Source: Chromera velia
Taxonomy: Eukaryota; Sar; Chromeraceae
Length of the DNA: 13,626 bases
NCBI GenBank assembly: GCA_018398765.1
Contig: JAHBMJ010002469.1
Coordinates: 1-13,626, forward strand
Direction of reading: 5' to 3'
Positions 1-9,880 of the stretch are shown in pieces; positions within the stretch are counted from its first letter, which is position 1; every line of letters starts with the position of its first letter. A program made the position numbers and the translations under genes. The notes below the pieces were generated by a model, which saw only the letters and a program-made list of their open reading frames with translations, did no database searches and had not been told where the DNA came from.

Positions 1-175
1 TCCCCGTTCCCCCATTCCCTTTCCCCCCCCTTAGCCCCCCCCCCAGGCCACTGGCTGGATGAGGGAGGCCTCCCCCCCGTCCGACCTGGAGTATAGCCGG
101 ATCCTGTAAGGAGGGCTGATTGCCCCCCACGGGCCGAGTAGACCGTTCTTCCCCTCTCCCATGTCCCCTATCCAA

Positions 176-310
176 CTGACCCCCCATCCCCGGAGGAACC
201 ACCGGCAAGACCCCCGGAATCTGACCCCCCATCCCCGGAGGAGCTACCGGCACATTTCCCAGAACCTGACCCCCTACCCCCGCAGGTGGGCAGAGGAATG
301 GGGGCAGGGG
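176..310. repeat. Three tandem 45-bp C-rich repeats
   Basis: Three units start at 176, 221 and 266. Each opens with CTGACCCCC followed by a CCCCGGAGGA-like segment, and the third is the most diverged. Because 45 is divisible by three, the repeat stays in frame. In the + frame read from 142 it encodes an acidic Pro-rich 15-residue unit beginning DPPSPEE, and that frame is open from 142 to the TAG at 436-438. A + strand exon is therefore possible: pyrimidine-rich AG acceptors occur near 48, and a weak one at 141. No other coding signal supports it. The bases are direct observation; coding is conjecture. Confidence 0.7.
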
Positions 311-1684
<1,374 letters not shown>

Positions 1685-1963
1685 GGAGTCGCCAGAGAAG
1701 AAACGAGAAGGAAAGGGAAGAAACAGGGGGAACAGAAAGGACGGAGACGGACTACTCTGTTTCTGCATCTTTTCCCCCAAGGGTCACGGGCCAGTGAGAT
1801 TCCCTCTGTCACTTCGTGCCAGTTAGAGGTCTATCAGATGACCTCTGAAGAGAATCACCCGAGGCGGAACAGGAGGAGACGGAGAGAGAAAAAGATCAGA
1901 GCTCCCAATCTCCTTTGATTCTCTATCTTTTCTGCTGAAGACGTACAAGCAAAGGTTTCTCTC

Positions 1964-2021
1964 TCAGTTCAGTTCCTGCAGTTCGGTCAGTTCAGTCAGT
2001 TCAGTCGGTTCGGTCGGTTCA
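1964..2021. repeat. Short tandem repeat, 9-bp GAACTGACY type (minus strand)
   Basis: On the minus strand, GAACCGACC, GAACCGACT, GAACTGACT, GAACTGACC and GAACTGCAG follow one another. On the + strand this reads as alternating TTCAG and TTCGG words. The 9-bp period stays in frame and would encode Glu-Pro-Thr and Glu-Leu-Thr triplets, but the surrounding frame is short and has no other coding support. Confidence 0.75.
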
Positions 2022-2634
2022 TCCCTGAGGTACGACTTATTTTCCAGGGGAGTGAAATTGCGAGTAGTAAGCATGGTAAAGAGATTCAAAAAGGGGAGAA
2101 AAAGGGAGAAAAATGGAGACGCCGTATGTAGCATACACCTCGCTCGCAGACCCACTTGTGAACCACATGAGCACGAGCGCCCCGCACCGTGCCCCCTCGT
2201 ACCCGTGCAGGCTCGAGCCCGTCACCTCCCACCGCCTCCCGCGCTCATGCGAGGGGTGCCATCCGAGCCCCGCCGCCTGGGCCTCATAGGGTCGTCCGTC
2301 TCGCGTTTTCCCCCCATATGCTTTTCACTTACCCCCCGATTGATTCCGTTCCGCCCTTGTTTGTTCCTTAATCAATCAATCAATCAATCAATCAGATGAA
2401 ACACACTCGGATAGACATAACGAAATGTTCCCCTCAAAAACAAGAACGGTCGTCAAGAATGAATAACGGTCCTCCAAGAAAGGCTCAGTCTGACCTACAG
2501 CACAGATATGCAAAAATTCATAAAGTGGCTCACCTTCTGGCCACCCAGAGCTGGCCCCCTCATCCAGAAAGCCTTTCCAGCTCCTCATTTAGAGCTTGTT
2601 AGAGCGTACGCACGGAAAGGATTCAATAGAAGCT
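2022..2634. other. Intergenic stretch with an (AATC)n microsatellite
   Basis: No gene is recognised. A tetranucleotide (AATC) run of six to seven copies lies at 2370-2395. Frames on both strands are short and look random. The segment lies upstream of the minus-strand gene at 765-1684, so part of it may be that gene's promoter, but I see no identifiable core promoter element. Confidence 0.5.
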
Positions 2635-3440
2635 TTACTGGGGCAACTTCGTAGGCCCCTTTGCGTGGAGACAGGCCGTGCCCTTCGTGATGGAAGATCG
2701 AAATTGCCCTCTCAGGGCAACCAGTAGAGTGAATGTCATAAACCTAAGAAAAAGCAAAGAAGCCAATCCTCTGGGCTTTCGATAAAGCCTACTTTCATCG
2801 CTGGAGAGCAAGTCTGTGTGATGGGAGAGAGGCGGCACTAGGTCGTGCTTTGATCGACTTGAAACATTCGACGGAAAGCCGATTTTGGGAGCCGATTTTA
2901 GATCGGCCAACCATGTGACGGCCCCGGAAGGCAAGCTACGCGTTGCGGGCCAGGGCTCGGCCGGCCACCAAGGCTAAAAAGCACTTCCCAGCTGTGCGCT
3001 GACCCATCAAAATGCCGATCTGAAAAATTCTTAGTCAGGTCTTCAGAAAGTTCTCCTCCAGTCAGAAAGTCGGGTCAACAGAATGGGCCTCTATCCACAA
3101 AATCTCATTGTCAAGCATTTCATTAGATTGTATTGGAAGGCTTGACAACAACAAAATCGTGTTCAGCTTTTTATTCTAGAACCTCATTTTTGGAGAGGTT
3201 ACAGATTCCGGAGTTTTTTCCCCCTCCGGTATCTGTGTTAGCTAGACACCTCTGGTTGCTCATGGGAGTGGTTGCCTCGGTGCAAAGGAGTTGTACAACA
3301 ACTAGAAGGGTTGGCGGACTGGGTTGGATCGCTCAATCAGGTCAGTTCGTTTTGTGTCGTTCCACCAGTAACAGGAGGGGGTGGACCCTCTCGTAGGGGT
3401 ACGAAGCGGGCCAATTTCATACCCCTGGTGGAGGGGGGGG
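2635..3440. other. No recognisable gene
   Basis: A minus-strand frame of 99 codons (2934-2635) and a + frame of 87 codons (3133-3396) are open. Neither resembles a protein family I know, and neither has convincing splice partners. Composition is more balanced here than in the flanking repeats. An 8-bp inverted pair (TCCACCAG at 3361-3368, CTGGTGGA at 3425-3432) sits just before the large fold-back. Confidence 0.4.
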
Positions 3441-3441
3441 G

Positions 3442-3530
3442 TCCGGCCTGCTCTGCAGGTTTGCGTCCAAAATGTGTTTAGGAGTGTTTCCTAAACACAT
3501 TTTGAACGCAAACCTGCAGAGCAGGTCGGA
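3442..3530. repeat. Near-perfect fold-back, 42-bp arms, 5-nt loop
   Basis: The left arm 3442-3483 is the reverse complement of 3489-3530 with two mismatches, around a 5-nt loop (GTGTT, 3484-3488). The arms contain CTGCTCTGCAGG and AAATGTGTTTAGGA. The ambiguous base n at 3531 follows the right arm directly, and the 35-bp minisatellite begins just after that. It may be a real cruciform-forming palindrome or an assembly or fold-back artefact at a join. Confidence 0.9.
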
Positions 3531-3532
3531 NT

Positions 3533-4205
3533 TTCTGTCTGGCTAAATGCCTTCCCAATTTTGGCCTTTCCGCCCGCCCTATTGCCTTCCTAATTTCGGC
3601 CTTCGCCGCGCTCCCAATTTTGGTCTTCCTGCCTGCCCGATTGCCTTCCCAATTTCGGCCTTCTTGCCTGCCTGACTGCCTTCCAGAGTTTTGCATTCCT
3701 GCCATGCTGACTGCTTTCCGATTTTGGCCTTCTTGCCTGCCTGACTGCCCTCCAAATTTCAGTCTTTCTGTCTGCCTCAATGCTTTCCAAATTTTGGCCT
3801 TTCTGTCTGCCTGACTGACTTCGCAATTTCGGCCTTCCTGCTTGTCCGGTTGCCTTCCCAATTTCGGCTTTCCTGCCTGTTTGATTGCTTTCCCTATTTC
3901 GGCCTTCTTTCCCACCTAAGTTTCCTCCTAATGCTTCCTAATTTCGGTCATCCTGCTTGTCCGATAGCCTTCCCAATTTTGTTCTTCCTACTGGCCCGAC
4001 TGTCTTCCCAAGTTCGGCCTTTTTGTGTGTTTGACTGCCTCCCAGAGTTCGTTCTTTCTGGCAGTGCCCATATGTCTGCTTTCCAATTTCGGCCTTCTTG
4101 GCGGCCTGACTGCCTTCCAATTTCGGCCTTCCTGCCCGCTTGATTGCCTTCCCGATTTCGGCCTTCCTGCCCGTCCGATTGCTTTCCCAATTTCGGTCTT
4201 CCTGC
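3533..4205. repeat. Minisatellite, 35-bp unit, about 19 imperfect copies
   Basis: The unit on the + strand resembles TGCCTTCCCAATTTCGGCC followed by TTCCTGCCTGCCCGAT. I counted several units as exactly 35 bp, for example those starting TGCCTTCCAGAG and TGCCCTCCAAAT. A few are truncated: one near 3590 is about 29 bp and the next about 30 bp. Point differences between copies are common, so the array is old or evolving fast. It is strongly pyrimidine-biased on the + strand. The unit is not a multiple of three, so minus-strand frames read a Gly/Arg/Lys/Gln-rich pattern that recurs only every three units (35 residues). I treat these frames as by-products of the repeat, not as a gene. Confidence 0.92.
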
Positions 4206-4242
4206 TTTCATGTATCATTCTGATGCAAATTAAAGATACAGG

Positions 4243-5238
4243 CAGGGTTGCTTTTCTGGTCGGTAACAGGTCTAGTCTACCGGCAATTGCCGGTAACCGG
4301 TAATAGCCTTAGTCTGCCTTCCTTTTACCACCAAAAAAATAAATAAAAATTAGGGTCCCAAAAAAAAAATTTCGCCTGCGGCGCCAACCTTCAAAAACAT
4401 ATTTTTAAGTGTTTATTGGCATTTGAAAAGCCTATTCATACACACATACAAAAAAAAAGATATTTAAAAAATATAAAGTTTTAACTGCTTCACCCTTATA
4501 AGTGGCAAAAAGTTTTAACAGCTTTATGATAGCGTCTGTCCAACAACTACTCTCTTTTTTGACTTTGCTTCATCTCTCACTATTCTGCTTCTCTGTATAT
4601 CAGGCCTTGACTGTCGTTAGAGAGCGATCAAAGTAAGAGATGGAAAAAGTCTACTTCTTTCTGAAAAATGAGGAGATGGTAAGCCTGCGGCTCTGTACTT
4701 GCGCAGCCCCTGCCCGGTTTGCTGAGGGGGGAGGAGCAAGAAGAACATTGCCTCCTCGAGCTCCCCCCGTGGTGCGGCTGGGTCTAGGGCTGGATGGTCT
4801 CGGACGGAAAGAGGAAGGGGCGGATGTGGCTGCTGCACCGCAGCTGTAAAAAGAAGCCGGGGCAACCGGTACCTGAAGGGACCGAACACTAGCAGAAACT
4901 GGGGTAGAGGGGGGGAAAACACAAATCACGGCTCTTTTTGGAGAGTCTTCTTCTTCTACGCTGCGTCTCCCTCTTTTCTTCCCTCTTCTCTCTGAAGGCG
5001 GTGGGTCTCTAGGCCTTTCTTCTCCCGAGTCCTCTTCTTGTACCTGCACCTCTTCCTCTACTCTGCCCCCCCCGTTTACCTCAACATCATCTCCTATAAC
5101 CTAGGACTTAGGTTATTGAAAAGTGTTAGTGACTGTTAGAAGTCTGCCAAGTCTTTGCCAACTGCCAGCAAACTCTACCGGTAATTACCGGTTATCGGTA
5201 ATGAAGCTTGTCTACCACCAAAAAAATCGGCAACCCTA
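4243..5238. mobile_element. Putative non-autonomous hAT-like DNA transposon, about 1 kb
   Basis: The left end reads CAGGGTTGC (4243-4251), and the right end read inward on the minus strand is TAGGGTTGCC (from 5238). Both fit the YARNG start known for hAT-superfamily terminal repeats. Inside each end lie matching palindromic modules: TACCGGCAATTGCCGGTA with ACCGGTAAT at 4278-4305, and TACCGGTAATTACCGG with TATCGGTAAT at 5177-5202. A TACCACCAAAAAAAT motif occurs in direct orientation near 4328 and 5213. No transposase is present. I could not find a matching 8-bp target duplication (flanks GATACAGG and GAAAAAAA), so the boundaries or the pairing of the ends are uncertain. It could instead be two related fragments. 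Confidence 0.5.
4651..5049 (-). CDS. Hypothetical 132-aa reading frame inside the hAT-like element
   Basis: This is the longest open frame inside the putative transposon. It begins with an acidic and basic, probably disordered segment (about residues 1-40, containing RRGKKRGRRS), passes through a Ser/Pro/Arg-rich middle, and ends LTISSFFRKK at the stop. That tail resembles a PCNA-interacting (PIP) motif core (hydrophobic-x-x-Phe-Phe with downstream Lys), but has Arg instead of the usual Gln at the first position. Similar SFF-type motifs occur in some transposases, usually near the N-terminus, so this might be a remnant. No zinc finger or catalytic domain is visible. It may equally be a chance open frame in GC-rich DNA. 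Confidence 0.25.
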   Translation of the reverse strand: MQVQEEDSGEERPRDPPPSERRGKKRGRRSVEEEDSPKRAVICVFPPSTPVSASVRSLQVPVAPASFYSCGAAATSAPSSFRPRPSSPRPSRTTGGARGGNVLLAPPPSANRAGAAQVQSRRLTISSFFRKK

Positions 5239-5427
5239 GAAAAAAAAAAAATTGGGCTAAAAATGTAATTAGTTTATTATTATTATTATTTTGTAAAACA
5301 ATATCTGAACAACTGTTGTTTAGGATGTTACACAATGCACAAGTGTTGTTTAGAAAAGAAAAAAAGGAAAAAAAGAAAATGAAAAATTAATTTTAAGCAA
5401 TTACTTTTTTATTTTTTTTCGATATTG

Positions 5428-5665
5428 GGAGCCTAGGTTTTTGTGACACAGTAAATTCTAGGCTCCGCACTACATAAAAAAAAATAAAAGAAGAGAAAAA
5501 GTTTTTTTTTAATGGATTTTTTTTTTATCATGACATTCAATAAGCAAACAACTGTTGTTCAAGTGTTGCAAGACTCGTAGTGCTAGGAAAAGGTTCAAGG
5601 TTCAAGGTTCACTTCGAAGTAATGAACCTGAATCAGGTTCAAAAATAGGTTCAAAAACAGGTTCA
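5428..5665 (+). repeat. Left AGGTTCA-rich repeat block
   Basis: In order, it holds the CCTAGGCTC module, CACTACATAAA, an A/T tract, TGTTGCAAGACTC, the candidate terminus TAGTGCTAGG, three AAGGTTC units, the palindrome ACTTCGAAGT, a perfect TGAACCTGA/TCAGGTTCA hairpin and two more AGGTTCA words. The same order appears inverted at 9640-9880. Confidence 0.6.
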
Positions 5666-6097
5666 CTTTTAATTAATAGAAACCTCATTTTTTCGTGTTA
5701 TTTTATGCCTTTAAATTAGGCTTTAATGCATTTTTAGAACGTTTTATGATAAAATCTATGCCTTAGTAGTGTTTTTAAATAGTTTAAATCAATATTTACG
5801 CTCATATTACGTGTTAGTCTTAAGTTATTCACTATTTATAGTCGAAAATTAGTAATCAAAAAAGCCTGAAAAAATTGGAAAATGTCATAATTAAATTTAT
5901 ATGATCGTATCAATCATGACAATTTAGTTAATATATGACCGTCACAGCGTTTCTTTCTTTCTTTCATCTGCTCACCGGTTGCCCCACGGCCCCCGCTCCC
6001 CCCTTCCCTCTCCGTACACCACCGCCTCTTTGACCTGCTGCTTCCGGCCTGGCCTGTTGCCCCCCCCCCTGCCCCCCCCCATAGCCCCCACCTGGGA

Positions 6098-6102
6098 CAT
6101 TG
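6098..6102. repeat. Target-site duplication, 5' copy (CATTG)
   Basis: The five bases CATTG directly before the 5' LTR are repeated directly after the 3' LTR. Five base pairs is a normal duplication length for LTR retrotransposon integrases. Confidence 0.92.
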
Positions 6103-6439
6103 TGTTATGAACCACCCTGGTTCATACCTAACGTCTGGCTTATGTATGCTTGTGTGCGTCGCGGGTCAGCCTCGTACCTTGCGGTGCAACCAGTGCGCCG
6201 CCCCTGCAGTGCCTGTCAGTCGGCCCCGGATGGCATGCATGCGGGCCTATCGCATTCATTGGCATGCAGCGACTGATCGATTGATGTTTATCCTCACACC
6301 CAAAGAATGTGATCGTTATCTTTGTCTGGTGATTGTGCTTGGTACTGGACTGATATTCCTCCTGACTGATGGAGTCCAACGTACGTGAATCTGTCTGCTA
6401 AGCCCACTAGTCGATCATACACCAACATGGTTCTTATCA
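6103..6439 (+). repeat. 5' long terminal repeat, 337 bp
   Basis: It starts TGTTATGAACC and ends GGTTCTTATCA. Just inside the start lies a hairpin, ATGAACC-accct-GGTTCAT. It would hold the element's promoter and polyadenylation signals, but no TATA box or AATAAA is obvious. It matches the 3' copy at 336 of 337 positions; the difference is T at 6411 versus C at 8774. A 93-codon frame spans it but is simply carried in both copies. Confidence 0.95.
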
Positions 6440-6457
6440 TGGTAGCAGTCCTGGTTA
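6440..6457 (+). promoter_or_regulatory. Primer-binding site for minus-strand DNA synthesis
   Basis: TGGTAGCAG follows the 5' LTR with no spacer. TGG is the complement of the universal CCA tRNA 3' end, and TGGTAGCAG matches the complement of eukaryotic initiator Met tRNA 3' ends (…CTGCTACCA). Beyond nine bases the match depends on the host tRNA and cannot be judged here; the end coordinate is nominal. Confidence 0.85.
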
Positions 6458-6685
6458 TGTGGGCGTGACAGAAGGACTCCATAGGAGGTAACCTGATTGA
6501 GCAGTGAGAGTTGTATGCCCGATTTGCAGTGCAGCTGAGCCGCGTCCTGAAGGCCCGCTGTTTCTTATCGGTGCATCTTCCATTGCTTCGCTCTCAGGCA
6601 CTCTCTTCTTATCTTTTGGGCACTCGGCCATTTTAATTTGATCCTCTGACTTTTTCCCGTCTCCTTTGAAATTTCCCTCAAGAAA

Positions 6686-8029
6686 ATGACTTCCATTCTT
6701 CCTCGCGTTCTGGCGTCTGTAGGAAATCTGCAGCAGGCCTGTGCGTTGGTCCTGCTCTCTCCAGTGACCGTGTGTGAGGAGACGTTCTTGGACCTCCTCC
6801 GTGCGGCCGAAGAATTTTTGAACGTCTTGCAGAAGACTTCCTTTGTGGCCCGCTCCAGCGTTGAGACAAAGACAAAACCGAAGAAGACCCACCGGGGAAA
6901 ACGGCGTTCCCGTGCCCCATCCTCTTCTACCATTGAAGACGTCTGTGTTGCAGAAGCAGTTGGGGATGTGAAGGGCGAGACTGCAGATGCAGATGGGGGT
7001 GATAAAGACGAGACTACCCTTCCCCCCTACGTTGATCCTCTGTGTTTGACATCCGCCCCCCCACAGAGACTCAAGTCTCCGGCTCCTGCCCAAGTTGGTG
7101 CAAAATCTCCTTCCACCGTCGTTGAGGTCGAGGTGATGCCCTCTCTTGCTTCTGTTAAACTTTTTCCCTCTAATACTGCGTGTGAGCAGCCCCCAGTAAC
7201 CGAGAACGGAGGTAGCCATGGCTCTGCCCCTACCCCATCTCTCAGCCCTGTACGTTCCCCTGTCTAGTGTGACAGCGTGGCAGGGCAGCCATCTCCTGTG
7301 CCCCGGGAGGCGACTGAGGTGAAAGAAGAGGTGCCCTCACGCATGAAGGAGCATCTTGTCTTCCCCCCCTCCCAGCAAAGTACCCCTCTTCCCCTCCAAG
7401 GGGAATCGAAGGAAAAGAAAAAGAAGGCGCGTCCTAGTGCGCGTCGTCGTGCACATAGTCGAACATGCGTGCCAGAAGAAATCCAGCCAGAGGCAAGCAT
7501 CCCTGCCTCCTCTTCCAGCCCCAACGCAAGTCACCCAAATGCAGAGGCCCCATCTGATCCTTCGCCATGCGAAGACGTCCCTCGTTGTATCCGATCTGAT
7601 GACTAGCCTGAAGCCGTCTCCCCTCTTGCAGTTGATGAAGATAGAGAGGGACTTCACTGTTCTGCCGTCTCTACTGCACCCGCAACCGCTTGTCAATCCA
7701 AATTACAAGCTTCTCCCAGTCCTTCCAATCCAAATAACCAGGTGGACCCACCAGTGCCACTAGCACAGTCATCTGCAGCCATGACTGAGAGTACGTTTGT
7801 ATCCCCGTCTTCGACCACTCAGGTGAGAGACGAGAGCCATGCCCCCTTCCCAGCCACCCAACAGATTGTGCCTGAGCCTACCAGTAGCACAGCGTTGCCT
7901 CCCTTTTCTTCTGCCACGTGCATTCCAAAATGGCAGAAGAAAGCAGAAAAGCAACTCTGTCTCTGTAATAAGCGATTTCCTCTTGTATCGGCACACGTTT
8001 CACATGTACCCACCTTGTTTTTTGTCTGA
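6686..8029 (+). pseudogene. Gag-like reading frame with two in-frame TAG codons
   Basis: One frame runs from the ATG at 6686 (context AAAATGA) to a TGA at 8027-8029. It has 447 codons and only two interruptions, both TAG: codon 194 (7265-7267) and codon 307 (7604-7606). The N-terminal ~58 residues look helical (FLDLLRAAEEFLNVLQ). Next come a basic cluster around residues 62-76, a long Ser/Pro/Thr-rich region, a second basic cluster around codons 242-259, and a C-terminal part with Cys 412, 425, 427 and His 437, 440. That spacing does not fit a CCHC zinc knuckle. Its position after the primer-binding site suggests a gag-type protein, but sequence alone does not show homology. The stops may be mutations, or UAG may be read through; the first segment alone would give 193 aa. 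Confidence 0.6.
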
Positions 8030-8375
8030 TGTTGTTATCATATCTTCAGAGAAAGAGAAAGAGAACACCTGGTCCAAAGTTCAAGAGAAAAGAAAGTTAG
8101 AAAAACGTTTTGCTCCTCATTTGTCCTCTGTATCTTCTTTAGAGCCTCACCATTATGTGACTATTTCCTTTTGCGTTTGCCCTCATCCTTTCCTCCTATC
8201 GCTAGCCACTCCGTCTCTCCTTCTTATCGTTTAGTCTGATTGCACTGCGAGAGACCTTCGCTGGTCCCCAGTCTGTTTGACTCAAGCGTTTTCCTCCATT
8301 TCCTTTCCCTTCGTTTCCTCTTCATCAGTCAACCTCTTTCGTCACTCGTATTCACAACGCAGCCGTCCGTGATAA

Positions 8376-8438
8376 ATAAAAAAAAAAAAGAAAGAAAGAA
8401 AGAAAAAAAAAAAAAAGAAAAGGGAAAAGAAAGAAAGA
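8376..8438 (+). repeat. A/G-rich low-complexity tract
   Basis: A long run of A broken by AAAG units follows a GATAAATAAA sequence. It lies between the internal reading frame and the polypurine tract of the retrotransposon. It may have grown by slippage from an older polypurine tract or a templated poly(A). Confidence 0.8.
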
Positions 8439-8443
8439 ATTTC

Positions 8444-8461
8444 AAAGAAAAAGAAAAGGGA
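8444..8461 (+). promoter_or_regulatory. Polypurine tract, plus-strand primer site
   Basis: Eighteen consecutive purines, AAAGAAAAAGAAAAGGGA, end four bases before the 3' LTR (spacer TGTA). Position and composition are those expected of the RNase H-resistant primer for plus-strand synthesis. Confidence 0.88.
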
Positions 8462-8465
8462 TGTA

Positions 8466-8802
8466 TGTTATGAACCACCCTGGTTCATACCTAACGTCTG
8501 GCTTATGTATGCTTGTGTGCGTCGCGGGTCAGCCTCGTACCTTGCGGTGCAACCAGTGCGCCGCCCCTGCAGTGCCTGTCAGTCGGCCCCGGATGGCATG
8601 CATGCGGGCCTATCGCATTCATTGGCATGCAGCGACTGATCGATTGATGTTTATCCTCACACCCAAAGAATGTGATCGTTATCTTTGTCTGGTGATTGTG
8701 CTTGGTACTGGACTGATATTCCTCCTGACTGATGGAGTCCAACGTACGTGAATCTGTCTGCTAAGCCCACTAGCCGATCATACACCAACATGGTTCTTAT
8801 CA
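8466..8802 (+). repeat. 3' long terminal repeat, 337 bp
   Basis: It is identical to the 5' LTR except for C at 8774. TG…CA ends are retained, and the CATTG duplication follows immediately at 8803-8807. Confidence 0.95.
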
Positions 8803-8807
8803 CATTG
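8803..8807. repeat. Target-site duplication, 3' copy (CATTG)
   Basis: It matches 6098-6102 exactly and marks the end of the retrotransposon. Confidence 0.92.
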
Positions 8808-9639
<832 letters not shown>

Positions 9640-9880
9640 GGTTCAAAACAGGTTTAACAGGTTCAAAACAGGTTCAACAGGTTCATTTTTTCAGATTTGA
9701 ACCTTTTCTCAATGAACCTTTTCCCAGCCCTATCAGCAGCAGCAAGAGTGTTGCACGGGGTGTTGCGTTGATAAATAAAAAAATAAATAAAAGATTGGAA
9801 ACTTTCTTTCTTTTTTTTTTTTTTTATTTATGGAGTGAGAGCCTAGGGTAAATTTTGTCTACTAGGTTTTTGTGCCGGTT
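9640..9880 (-). repeat. Right AGGTTCA-rich repeat block
   Basis: AACAGGTTCA words repeat five times at about 9638-9688, followed by the inverse TGAACCTTTT twice (9699-9724). Then come a short GCA-repeat flank, an A/T tract and GAGCCTAGG (9838-9846). Read on the minus strand, the block parallels 5428-5665. The match has gaps and length changes in the simple-sequence parts. Confidence 0.6.

Larger units (their letters stand above)
4310..5942. other. AT-rich island with few genes
   Basis: Runs of A and T dominate 4320-4560 and especially 5210-5942, in sharp contrast to the GC-rich flanks. The island contains most of the hAT-like element and the left AGGTTCA block. A perfect inverted pair GGAGCCTAG/CTAGGCTCC (5428-5436 and 5458-5466) and two copies of an AACAACTGTTGTT motif (near 5309 and 5548) are present. 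From 5670 to 5942 I see no gene or repeat beyond AT-rich sequence. Confidence 0.7.
6103..8802 (+). mobile_element. Complete non-autonomous LTR retrotransposon, 2.7 kb
   Basis: All structural hallmarks are visible. Two 337-bp direct repeats (6103-6439 and 8466-8802) differ at one position, start TG and end CA, and have terminal inverted repeats (TGTTATGAACC versus TGATAAGAACC when the end is read on the minus strand). A 5-bp target duplication, CATTG, lies at 6098-6102 and 8803-8807. A primer-binding site begins at 6440 and a polypurine tract ends at 8461, which sets the + orientation. The 2026-bp interior lacks any protease, reverse transcriptase, RNase H or integrase motif, so it must have been mobilised in trans. 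In size and content it lies between TRIM-type and gag-only (TR-GAG-like) elements. Near-identical LTRs and an intact duplication imply recent insertion. Confidence 0.95.

Noticed and set aside
3533-4205. CRISPR-like array
   Set aside because: Units are contiguous and diverged with no constant repeat and unique spacers, and the DNA is eukaryotic.
3478-4218. Several Gly/Arg/Lys-rich minus-strand frames resembling a repeat protein
   Set aside because: They are read from the 35-bp minisatellite in shifting frames, and one crosses the fold-back and the n. No start context or splice evidence was found.
5589-5665. AGGTTCA words as nuclear-receptor response elements
   Set aside because: The repeats lie at candidate transposon ends and are better explained as subterminal repeats. 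There is no reason to expect such receptors in this organism.
6107-6388. Identical 93-96-codon frames in both repeats (also at 8461-8751)
   Set aside because: They lie inside the LTRs and are duplicated with them. They look like chance open frames rather than a gene family.
6455-7219. Minus-strand frame of 254 codons antisense to the gag-like frame
   Set aside because: The primer-binding site and polypurine tract fix the element's sense strand as +. The antisense translation shows no family resemblance, and an open antisense frame over biased coding-like sequence is common.
7949-8016. Cys and His residues at the end of the gag-like frame as a zinc knuckle
   Set aside because: The spacing (C-x-C, then His-x2-His) fits neither CCHC nor standard C2H2 fingers.
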